Shown: piece by piece, positions 12,024 to 22,070 of the stretch
How positions within the stretch are numbered: the stretch's first letter is position 1
How the letters are laid out: each line of letters begins with the position of its first letter
Made by a program: the position numbers and the translations under genes
NCBI GenBank assembly: GCA_025201765.1
Contig: MU623430.1
Span: 90,260-154,259 of the forward strand
DNA: 64,000 bases
Origin: Daldinia sp. FL1419
Taxonomy: Eukaryota; Ascomycota; Sordariomycetes; Xylariales; Hypoxylaceae
Direction of reading: 5' to 3'
The notes under the pieces: generated by a model
The model's input: the letters and a program-made list of their open reading frames with translations, nothing else
Database searches by the model: none
Told to the model about the DNA's origin: nothing

Positions 12024-13189
12024 CCTTTTTTATTAGCATCGCAGAAGCAAAAGCACGCGACAAGAAATACTTTAGCAAAGAAGGAAAAAAAAGAAAAAAA
12101 AAATGCACAAAATTCATTGCGACAATTGACAATTGACAAATTTTGATTGGACCGCACAAAAAGTTACTTGCGATGCCGGAGAAGGTGGGGGCAATAGGTA
12201 ACCTCTTAGTAACTTACTTGGTAGGACTCCCTGTAAAATCCGGGGTACAGCAGGGTGCCTATCGCTAAATGAAAGTACAGTGCAAATATCACCGATGACG
12301 TATCAATGTACCTATATTATGTACCTATTAATGGGAACTCAAAAATCGGAGGATATTTATTTTTAATTTATCGATTTGAACTAAAGCTGTAGCTTTTGCT
12401 TTCTTTGCTTTCTATATAACTACGAAGCATCGTACTAACATAGGTGCCTATCTATATCCAATTATAACGTCAGTCAACTATTATCTTATTTCGTAGCTCT
12501 TATAGGACTTTTACATCATGAGCTATTCTCACTCTAAAAGGTGCGTACAGAAATAAAAAAGCAGACTTTTTCGATAGGCAACATGAATCAAATCACTTAT
12601 TAATAAAGTATTCGAAAGGTGAATTCCATTATTCGGTCTATATAATACCGGACTTCAGGGATTTACCGAACATTTTCCCGCCTTACAGAAAAGCCTCCTC
12701 ATTATCCTTGCTGAAGCCATCGTCTTCCAATGCCAAGCAGTCGTATTTTATACCGGTCCAGGATGTATTAGGATGGACCGCCGTCTACGTCCGCTTGGGT
12801 TCCCCGCCGCCTCCGCATGCTTGACCCCGAATTGCTCTTCATTATGGGCAAACAAGCGTAGAGAAACAAGAGCCGGTACTAAACCACGTGTGCCTAGACA
12901 GCCAACCATGTAGCGCACGAGGTATAGGCCGATGGAAGGGCCGACGCACCTGATTGAGTATCGACTAGCCATCGGTTTGGTCCCATGACACGACCGTGAT
13001 ATCCTCACACTGGATTCGCCGTAAATATTTGTTTCCAGCCGCTATCATACGAGTTGGAGAGTGTTGAAATATATCTAGGTAGGCCAAGACTCCAAGTAGA
13101 AACTGGGATATATCAATCATAAATATCCTTTATATTGGGCGCATATACATGCTCCAGATTCAAGCTTCCTTCAATCATCACGAATCATA
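12024..13189. other. Divergent promoter region of aconitase and GH3 genes
   Basis: Shared 1.2-kb upstream region of two divergent genes. It has A-rich tracts near 12080-12105 and a GC-richer island near 12740-12960 without a convincing gene. No specific regulatory site could be assigned. Confidence 0.6.
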
Positions 13190-15073
13190 ATGAGTAATCG
13201 TTTAGTGGTCTTGTTGACATTGTTAGTATTGCCACTCAATGGATTCTGTTCCAACACGCCGCCTAGCCCTAAACGATGGTTCTTCGGTTATGAGGCAAAC
13301 AACAACACAGAAATCCCGGCCTATCAGGATTCTTCTCTACGTATTAACGACAGGGTTGAGGATCTCCTTCAGCGGATGACCCTCGAAGAGAAGGCTGGTC
13401 AGATGTTTCATGCAATGCTGTTTATGGGTCCCAATGGCACGCTGGATCAAGGGAGCGACGACGCTCTTCGTAACAGCACCGACTTTATGATCGGCGAGCA
13501 ATTCTTAACACATTTTAATCTCGTCGGTGATATTACCGATGCGCGACAAACGGCTGAGTTCTACAACCATGTCCAGCGACGAGCTCGAGAAACCCGCCTA
13601 GGCATTCCCGTGACCCTATCGTCCGATCCTCGACATCACTTCACCGAGAATATTGGGACTGGGTTTAACGCAGGTCGCTTCTCTCAATGGCCCGAGACTT
13701 TGGGACTAGCTGCACTTCGGGATGCTAACCTAGTTCGAATGTTTGCTGAAATCGCTCGCAAAGAATATCTCGCTGTTGGCTTACGCGCTGCGCTACATCC
13801 CCAGGTGGACCTGACGACAGAGCCGCGGTGGGCACGGATCGCCGGTACCTTCGGCGAGGATGCAAACTTGACTGCTGAGCTCCTTACAGCGTACATCAAA
13901 GGCTTCCAAGGAGAGAAGTTCGGCCCCACCTCCGTCAGCACCGTGACGAAGCATTTCCCTGGCGGAGGACCGATGGAAAACGGCGAAGATAGCCATTTTG
14001 TCTATGGGAAGAACGAAACCTACCCTGGTAATAACTTGAACTACCATATTATGCCCTTCAAAGCTGCAATTGCCGCGGGTGCCCGCCAAATGATGCCGTA
14101 CTATAGTCGTCCAATTGGTACTCGATATGAGCCCGTGGGCTTTTCGTTCAACAAGGGGATCGTCACGGACCTTCTGCGGGACGAGTTAGGGTTTGAAGGC
14201 ATCGTAGTAACTGACTGGGGTTTGATTACCGATACCTACATCGCCGGCCAATACATGCCTGCTCGAGCATGGGGAGTGGAGAACTTATCGGAGCTGGAAC
14301 GGGCGGCGCGGATACTCGAAGCTGGATGCGACCAATTCGGTGGTGAAACACGCCCTGAGCTGATCGTACAACTAGTCCAGGAAGGAATCATAAGTAAGGA
14401 ACGCCTTGACGCATCCGTGCGAAAGCTTTTGCGCGAAAAATTTATCCTGGGGCTATTCGAAAACCCATTCGTCGACCCCGAGGCTGCCGTGCGGGTTGTC
14501 GGAAACGACTATTTCGTACGACTGGGGAATGAGGCCCAGCGCCGCTCGTATACACTACTTACCAATAAGAACGATACTCTACCTCTTCGTAATGTTGGGT
14601 TGGGAACTAAGTTCTATATCGAAGGCTTCAATGCGACATTATTACAGAATAGGGGTTACGACATAGTGGACAAGCCACAGGACGCCAATTACGCTCTTCT
14701 ACGACTAGCGGCCCCTTACGAGTCGCGCCCCGGCGGCTTTGAGTCGGGATTCCACGCCGGTTCGCTTGAATTCCCTGCCGAAGAACGGGAGCGGCAAGCT
14801 AGCATATACTCAACGGCGCCAACTATAGTCGATATGATGCTCGACCGGCCGGCTGCGGTACCAGAAGTTGCGGATCAAGCGGTAGCCATGCTAGCTAGCT
14901 TTGGAAGTAGTTCTGAGGCGTTCCTTGATGTCGTATTCGGCATTGCTGAGCCTGAAGGAAAACTACCATATGACTTACCGCGGTCTAATGTAGCTGTAGA
15001 AGAAGCTATGGAAGATGTGCCGTTTGATACTAAGGACCCCGTGTTTCGATTCGGGCACGGGTTGAAATACTAG
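13190..15073 (+). CDS. Secreted GH3 family glycosidase (beta-glucosidase-like)
   Basis: A single-exon gene of 627 residues. An N-terminal hydrophobic signal peptide (LVVLLTLLVLPLNGFCS) directs secretion. The GH3 (alpha/beta)8 domain follows: RVEDLLQRMTLEEKAGQMF near residue 55, SQWPETLGLAA, the conserved KHFPGGG, and GIVVTDWG, which holds the predicted nucleophile Asp342. The second alpha/beta domain follows and the protein ends in FRFGHGLKY, like many beta-glucosidases. There is no fibronectin III-like C-terminal domain, so it is shorter than the large fungal extracellular beta-glucosidases and closer in architecture to bacterial enzymes. Likely substrates are beta-linked glucosides or oligosaccharides from plant wall, but specificity cannot be read from sequence. 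Several N-glycosylation sequons are visible (NNT, NGT, NST, NLT). Confidence 0.9.
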   Translation: MSNRLVVLLTLLVLPLNGFCSNTPPSPKRWFFGYEANNNTEIPAYQDSSLRINDRVEDLLQRMTLEEKAGQMFHAMLFMGPNGTLDQGSDDALRNSTDFMIGEQFLTHFNLVGDITDARQTAEFYNHVQRRARETRLGIPVTLSSDPRHHFTENIGTGFNAGRFSQWPETLGLAALRDANLVRMFAEIARKEYLAVGLRAALHPQVDLTTEPRWARIAGTFGEDANLTAELLTAYIKGFQGEKFGPTSVSTVTKHFPGGGPMENGEDSHFVYGKNETYPGNNLNYHIMPFKAAIAAGARQMMPYYSRPIGTRYEPVGFSFNKGIVTDLLRDELGFEGIVVTDWGLITDTYIAGQYMPARAWGVENLSELERAARILEAGCDQFGGETRPELIVQLVQEGIISKERLDASVRKLLREKFILGLFENPFVDPEAAVRVVGNDYFVRLGNEAQRRSYTLLTNKNDTLPLRNVGLGTKFYIEGFNATLLQNRGYDIVDKPQDANYALLRLAAPYESRPGGFESGFHAGSLEFPAEERERQASIYSTAPTIVDMMLDRPAAVPEVADQAVAMLASFGSSSEAFLDVVFGIAEPEGKLPYDLPRSNVAVEEAMEDVPFDTKDPVFRFGHGLKY

Positions 15074-15896
15074 GATCGGTGTAGATAGGTATCAGGTAAG
15101 CCAACGATGGGAAAATGGATACCGCGATTTTTTTCAGCAGAAAATCTAATGATGTTTGAGCAAATCCATCTTCTTTGCTTCCCTTGGTTACGCGTGAATA
15201 TCTAAGAATTTAGTTGAGTAACCTCAACGGCACGCGATTATGGGAAATCGCGTGTTTAATATTAGATCCACGGCTACTATCCCTTCACTATTCACCTACG
15301 CACATCATCATGCCAGACTTTACCTGCTTGGCAGTAATTTTTGCTATATATGGATAGTACTTAGTGGACTTAGTTTTAGTTTGCACATAATCATCTCAGA
15401 CCATCGTCGTTGAGAGACTGGACTTATGTTCCTAAATCATTTTCGAAGTCTTTCACCTACTATGCAGCTAAGCCTAGCAAGGAGTCCGAGGAAGTTCTCT
15501 GAATTGTTTTCTAGGAGGGAAGAAGGGGGGGGGATAGGGGAATCTTAATCGGAAGTTGTGGTCTGCCGTCATATATTTGTGCGATATGAAATGTCCTCGA
15601 TGGTCTCCCTGACCGTAGAAACCGAGTACTCGAACTTGCTATATACTTGAAGTCTTATGTTATGAAGTACGCCACTAGTATCGGAAAGACAATTTCCTGG
15701 ATATCATCTAATGTTGACTGACATTTGACAATTTTATTTGTTGACTTGGGAACGATTTTCCGGAGACAACTTGAGCAACGTCCGGTTTGAGTGTTTCAGA
15801 CGTTTTCGTACTGTGACACATAAAAGTTATCTGCTGCTTGCCACCGAACGCCAAGATATTAACCTAGATTCATCTTCATAATCCTAAGTCGTCAAA
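15074..15896. other. Intergenic, promoter of bZIP gene
   Basis: No gene seen. A purine run rich in G occurs near 15515-15540. The sequence just upstream of 15897 would hold the promoter of the bZIP gene. Confidence 0.5.
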
Positions 15897-16694
15897 ATGA
15901 ATACCGGAACGCGGACTACTCTCGAGCAATCAAACACAACTAATATCGAAACGGAGGTTAGTTTTGAAAGGGATCACGAGGTTTTAAATTGGTGACCTAA
16001 GAAAATAATTGTCTGTGCTAACCCGTGCGATCAGCGCGCTCGTCTGCGTCGTAACCAGCGGAACTCTAGAGCAAGAAAACAAGCCCATATTCAAAATTTA
16101 GAAAAGCAATGGAACGATTGCATGCGATTGGGAGCTCAAGCCACAGTTGAGATGCAAAGGGAGGCCCAGAGGGTTCAAGATGAAAACAAAATCCTCCGGA
16201 GTCTGCTGCACGATCAAGGCTTCGATGACGTAGCAATCCAACGTGCCATCGATGCTGCGAAACTTACACAAAGAAGCCATAGTTTAAAAGCTAGAGAATC
16301 GTCTAGTCGTAATTTTTCGCCCATCCCGTGTTTACCGGCATTGTCGCGGACGGAAAGGCCGCAGCCCCCGGAGGACCGCGAGGAGAGATCCCAGCCCCCT
16401 GTGCCACGGAACTTCGGGGCGGATCATTATAATCTAGAAGATGTCTTTAACGCCGAAGCCAGTGTAAGTCATTGTTTACCTCCTAAAACAATACCGGGAT
16501 TACGACATGTCGAGATTCCTAACCCGCCGGGCTAGATAAACGATCAATTATACCCTAGCGATATCGATCTTGCAGATATATTATTTGACGATGTTATTCA
16601 ATTCCCTGATGTCGATTACGATCCCCCTGCATTCTCACTACAAGACGAGAGCCCTGCGAGCTGCCCAGGAAAAGATGACGGGGCTACTCCGTAA
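15897..16694 (+). CDS. bZIP transcription factor
   Basis: Three exons, 15897-15956, 16035-16463 and 16536-16694, encode 215 residues. Both introns (78 and 72 nt) start GTTAGT or GTAAGT and have CTAAC branch points. Intron 2 ends exactly at the TAG that would otherwise stop the frame, so splicing restores the reading frame. The basic region RARLRRNQRNSRARKQAH begins at residue 21. It is followed by a leucine-zipper-like coiled coil to about residue 75 (HIQNLEKQW, MRLGAQ, VQDENKILRSLLHDQG). The C-terminus, contributed by exon 3, is acidic with aromatic and hydrophobic residues (DIDLADILFDDVIQFPDVDY), as in activation domains. It should bind DNA as a dimer in the nucleus; targets are unknown. 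Confidence 0.82.
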
Positions 16695-17482
16695 ACCCTC
16701 CAAGACTTGTGATATTGCACACAAATCCACCAAATACCTAGGTTAGGTTAGGTTGGATTTTGTAATTCGACATACACCTTTTGCATATTATGTTTAATAA
16801 TATTATCGACTACCTTGCGACTCACATCCCCACGTCAATGCCTCGAGGGAAAGGGAGTCTTCCATCAATTAGGTTACGCCTATCTATCCCAAACATGCGG
16901 CTCTAAAGAACGTCGTTATAATTTATCGTCTCGTGTTAGAGATATATTGTTTAACTGTTAATATAACAACCATCCGATGTATTTGCCCATTGGTTGCAAA
17001 GCGAAGCATTTAGGATGCGTTCTTACTATCACTTATCTCAGTGATCAGATGCACAGTACAATACAATATGCGCCCCAGCATGCACGGCAGATCATCACTT
17101 TCAGCAGGGGTATCTCTAAACACGTATCGTCCGTGCTCGAATTACCGGACAGGCGAAACCATTCGTCTCAACGCGGGCATCGAAATTATCGAGCGATAAA
17201 TGGTTCATGACCTTCTAAGCTATCCAGTATGCCAATCTTCAAATTCCCTAAAAGTCATGGAATTGAAGGTGGTAGGCAGGTCTCCCCTATCTTCTCGCGT
17301 ATGGTTACAAAACCCAGGTTTGGCCTAGTCATTCTGTCGAAACACCCCAATTGTGTAAACTTATAGTTAAATCAAGACTTATCTCATAGCATCTATGAGG
17401 TCTTCTCGTGGTAGCAACGTCTTCGGTATGGTTTAAAAGGCTCGGGGATCTCTAAAATCATTTAAACAGTATCAATTTAACC
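16695..17482. other. Intergenic
   Basis: Contains a GGTTAGGTTAGGTTGG motif near 16740 and no convincing gene. The open frame at 16977-17210 has no protein character. Confidence 0.5.
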
Positions 17483-17709
17483 ATGCAGGCAGATGCGTCT
17501 AACTCGATGCTAAATTTCATGAACTCTTTGCCTGGGAATCCCATAGTGCCTCCATCTGGGAATGTTGAAGCTATCTCAAACTACAACTCTAACGTATGAT
17601 ATTTAATGGTTGTATCATGGCTGGTATGCTTGGGGCTTGGTATTAGGGCGTGTTTTCTAACGGGTATATAAATGCCGGTGGACTGGGAGCCAGAATGTTC
17701 GCTCGTTAA
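17483..17709 (+). CDS. Putative small spliced gene, 57 residues
   Basis: Two short frames join cleanly across a 53-nt intron. Exon 1 is 17483-17593, the donor is GTATGA, the acceptor is TATTAG, and exon 2 is 17647-17709. The junction falls between codons and gives a 57-residue product starting MQADASNSMLNF and ending GGLGARMFAR. The C-terminal half is rich in Asn and Gly. There is no signal peptide or membrane segment. The intron length matches those of the neighbouring NLR-like gene, which converges on it. I do not recognise the product. Because the frames are short, chance is a real alternative. Confidence 0.4.
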
Positions 17710-18161
17710 GAGAAGTCTGCCTCGCACTCTTTTTGGAAGTAAATTAAATATCTTGCAATCTTTCTTTTAAGTTTTAGGCTAAATCCTTTCCCTACTATTT
17801 ATCCTATGCTATTTTCCAAGTACCATTCCTTATTTTTCGGCCATCGTGATGAAATAGCGAGACACCCGGACACGGAACAGTAACAGTGGGTCCTTCGGTG
17901 ATAGATTCCGGCGTGGACCCCCGGACTGCCTGCGAAGCGCCTTCCTACTCGAAAAGGGACCAAAACGCCGTGCGGAAGCCACCTACTTAAGAGCAAAATA
18001 AAAGTCCAGATGATACCCGGGCCTCCGGTAACTTAGGGTATACAAAAATATCAATGCCATTATAGATAAAGGCTTAATAAGGTATCGCGGCTGTTATTAT
18101 CATCAAAATCCGTCCAAGGTCATGTTTACATATGAGCTAATGCTGGCAACATTGTAAGTCG
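17710..18161. other. Convergent spacer before the NLR-like gene
   Basis: About 450 bases between two 3' ends. Nothing specific is seen. Confidence 0.5.
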
Positions 18162-21100
18162 CTACCGTATTAAGCGATAGATTAACTTCTTGATCTTTAA
18201 CCTAAACGAGCGCCTTGAGGGTTTCTCCGACGACTGGCCCAGGGATTGTCTGGATTCGGGCGCTAGAATATGTTCCGATGGCTGTTCCAAGATCGTAGAC
18301 TGCCTCTCCTGAGGCCCAGGACCAGAGTTTTCCAGTCCCTCTGGGATAGTATTCGCATGTGATTCGTTTCGGCTATGGAGCTGAGAACCCAGTGTCCTTT
18401 GAGATCTCCCATCATGCTGGTTATCTGATATGATGCTCCGCTGAATCGATAACCGTGTTGGCGGTTCTTCTCGTAGCTTCTGAACTATAGGTGCCATTTT
18501 CCTTTTCAAATCCTCAATAGGAAATCCAGCTGCTGAAAACCCGTCTAAAAGTTGCTCCCAAGACTCCACGCTTGCACTCTTTATCGTTCCACCCCGAGAT
18601 GCTATGAGGCAAGTCAACTTATAAAGCTCCCAGTGCTGTCGTTTATAACGTTCATATGCTTCGAACCAGGTTGGTGCTCTTAGTGAGTTCCTCGCACAAA
18701 AGTGATCTAGAGGTGTCATCCCCAAGGAGTCTAAAGAATCCACGAATGCGTCTTTGTCGAGGAGTAATTTCACCACCGGGAATGGACCGACATGCAAGAG
18801 AGTACTCCTCACATTCTGCTTACGGTAGATAGTAGGAATGCTAACATAAGGCTCTTGGCCATGGTCAAGCAGTAGCTCGATTAGGTCGATATAACGAGAC
18901 CGCAAAAGCGTATTAAGGTCATCGTCCACGGCTCTCTTCGAGTCGTCTCCCCGAAGCATCTTAAAGGCGAGAAGGCTAAACGCCACTGGATCACGGTACG
19001 GCGGAAATCCGCTCTCCAAGATAAGCTTGATTGTTTGTTTTATTTCGCCATCCTCGAGGTCGGCTTCCGATCTAATAATGCAACGTAATAGCAAGCTGCT
19101 ACAGTCGCGCAAAAGGTTAGGGTTGTCGGAAAGAGACTCGATAATGTATAAACGAAGCCCAGTCGATACGGCGTATTCGAGGTGTGTCGATATTTCTAAT
19201 TCGGAGTCGTAATACATCCACTTCAAGGTCTTTTGTGAAATACTGTTCAGGAATGTTCTCATACTGCGACCGCTAACTTGTTCGGCAGCGCGTGTGTAAG
19301 TCCCCTTGGCAAGGGCTTTCTTAATTAAAATGCGATTTTCCTTATCAATCATAAAATAGAACCGATAAGTTGGATTATCCTTGGTTTCGGCAAGGAGAAA
19401 ATAGCACTTGGCTAAGAAGTTGTTTCCATTCTCGGTAGTGATTCTGGCCCGGTCTCCTAGGACTCGTTGTTTGAATTTCGGGTCGGTTACGAAGTCTTCT
19501 ACGGTTTGGTGAAGAACCTGAACATAGGGCTCAGGTGCTCCATTGACGACCTCGATCAACCCACCGCAGTATTTTCTTGATTCTTCATTCACGAAAACCC
19601 TAAATTGGTTGGATGTATCGATGTTGTTTACCTTCGACAAGGCGCGCCGGCCTTCCTCGACCGTTTTGGAATTAGAACATTCGACAGCGCATAGGAAGGT
19701 CACAGGCTCCAGTGCCTCTTTCGACCTCACGGCGGTCTCGAGCATAGCATATGTTTTCCACCTATATGCTCGTGGAATTCTTTCGATAATCTCGGCGTAA
19801 TAAGCGTTAAGCTCTACAGGGAAAGATTCCAGTAGTCTCTCCAAATCGCTCTTGTCCAATATGGAAGACCGAGCGGCCTGGGCAAGATCTTTAACCACGA
19901 ACTTGACCCACAGGAAAACGCCCCTCGAACGCGCCACTATATTTGGGACTAAATCCTCAAGTATGACGGACGATAAGCTTTCTTCCCTAATAGAACCAAG
20001 GCAATAATCTCTAATATCCTCTTGCGTGAAGTCATGGATTTGGAACCCGGCGTAATTTCCAAACCTATTGATGAAAATCTGCCAAGGCCGACTCGAGAAA
20101 CAGATCTTGATTCTTTTGGTTCGCTGAGGAGGGATGTTACCGAGGTCTAGGAGAAACTGGCATATGAACTCTAGCCGCCCGTCATATTCATCTAAGGCGT
20201 CTAGAAACAAGCAAAGATGCAATGGCACTTCTTCTTGTTTTATTATGTTATAGAGCCCTTTCTGAAGAACAGGCAAGGTCCACATGCTTGGGTGCATGGA
20301 CTCTGTATCAAACAAGGACCGGAGGAATTTGGTAAGCGGCGGGTTTTTCGAAATGATCTGGTGCAATACATTTCTGAGGAGACCTTCGAAAGACTTTTGG
20401 ACCGAAGTTCCACGATAGTGGAAAAAGAATTCCACACTAATATAGCTACTTTCCCCCTTCCAGTCGGTAAGGAGATCTGCAGTGCGTCGATCTTTGCATA
20501 TGAACTTCATCAAAGTTGATTTCCCAGAGCCAGGCTTCCCGTTAATCCAGAAAAGGCCAGTACCGTTCTGGAGCCATTCGGCGAAACCCGAGTCTGGTTG
20601 ATCGTAAATCCAGTCGAAGGTGTCCTCGAACTTATCTTCGATTTCTTCCATACGACGATCTCCTTCAGGAACATAGAGTGACCCTTGAATTGCTAAATAA
20701 ATATAAGCTCGTGCCATAGCTTAAAAGAGACAGCGATTCGCTTACCATTATAGCTTGGACCTTTAGATCTGGCTGTCTCGGAGTACGCAACCCTCTGGAC
20801 TATGCTTGACTCGAGCATGAGCGTCTCCGTATCGCTACGAGAGGAGTCTCTCGCAAAAAAGATTTGCGTTAACTTTTGCACAATTACCGAATAGTTCGGA
20901 TCATTCTCAGAGAGTTTCACCATATTTGAGTGATCCTCATTGATCGGATATATCGAATCCGACTGTACGGCTGCTCCATATAATCCGCGCGTTGCGGATT
21001 CTGGAGTAACCAATATCTCCTTGGGTCCTATTCTCGACCATATACCATTTGAGTCTAGCTATGAAGGGTTAATAGGAAAATGGGGAGAAGGGGAAAGGGC

Positions 21101-22070
21101 TGAAGTATCCTTACTGCAACAGTTGGTGACTTCTTCGTCTCATAGCACCAATAGAGCACAGCATCTTGAAGGTACGAAATGCCGCTAAATTGCTGATCCA
21201 GTTGCTGGAGATAGGTAGACTGGACGGAAAGGTCTTCGACGAGTTGCATATTTGCTTGGCCTTGTACGATAGCCATGAGGTGTGACTGAACCATCCCTAA
21301 ATTAGGTACACCAAAAAATATGGCTCCTCTTATAGCCTGGCGGATTGGATCGTCGCGTTCGATTTTATTCGCCAGTGACACGAATGCCTGCTTCAAAACG
21401 ATCCCCCCTAAGCTGTGGGCGAGAAAGGCAAGCGGTTTGCAAGTTGGTAACGTATAACCATTGGCCTTAAGTTGACTGATTAACCCCAAAGCGAGATCAA
21501 ATATAGTCTGGAACGAGAGGCTCTCAACAAGAGTAGTGTCATAGCCATATAGAATAGGCCGCACATTGCGCAGCGATTGTGGTAACGCATCGCGAATCCA
21601 CATGAACGACTTCGAGGGCCCTTTTGGTTGCCAGGATCCAAATGGGTGGCTCGCAAGTCCTGATATCGCAATACAACTAGAATTATAAGCTTCTACATCT
21701 CAAAAGTGCAAGTTACGGGAGATCCTTACTCAGCATGGTGAATGTCAGGGTCGTATAAAGGTGTTAATCCTCGGAAATGAGCGTCTATAACTAAGCCATC
21801 GCGAATATTGTTCACTGCGACGCACCATTCGTCGCCTCTCTTCGTGACGTTTGGATTTTGGCCTTTTTCGAAAATGTTTTGGACATTAGCCGCACCATCA
21901 AACATCAAGGTGGCTACTTTGCTGGGGAGCCATGGGTCAACAGAGCGAGCAAGAGAGAATATCCGGATCGTTGACGTCTCAATACCCAAAGCCGCGCTTA
22001 GAAGCCGAACAGTATCTAACCTATCGAAGTCGAGAGGCAATTGCCGTAACCTGAAAACCATACGGTCCAT
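18162..22070 (-). CDS. NLR-like protein: SesB-type serine esterase, NACHT NTPase, short ankyrin-like tail
   Basis: Four exons on the minus strand, 22070-21730, 21676-21115, 21058-20746 and 20692-18162, give 1248 residues. The three introns are 53, 56 and 53 nt with GTAAGG or GTAAGC donors. Residues 1-113 form a small alpha/beta region seen at the start of such proteins. Residues 114-300 are an alpha/beta hydrolase: DCIAISGLASHPFGSW, then MWIRDALP, and the nucleophile elbow AHSLGG (Ser202). The NACHT NTPase follows, with P-loop NGKPGSGKST (about 456-465) and Walker B LFLDALDEYDG (about 570). A helical region containing LHQTVEDFV and a weak ankyrin-like segment (DLIELLLDHG, PVVKLLLDKDAFVD, GMTPLDHF) come next. 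The tail is basic and amphipathic (RRSFRLKIKKLIYRLIR). Fungal proteins of this design are STAND/NLR-type receptors implicated in non-self recognition, so that role is inferred. Start at 22070 is the first in-frame ATG. Confidence 0.85.

Noticed and set aside
12748..13008. 86-codon minus-strand frame in a GC-richer island
   Set aside because: Amino-acid content is not protein-like, it has no family resemblance, and it lies in the promoter of the GH3 gene.
16576..16757. Alternative bZIP exon 3 using the TGCAG acceptor at 16575
   Set aside because: That acceptor also gives an open frame, but the acceptor at 16535 gives an acidic, activation-domain-like end and a better branch-point distance.
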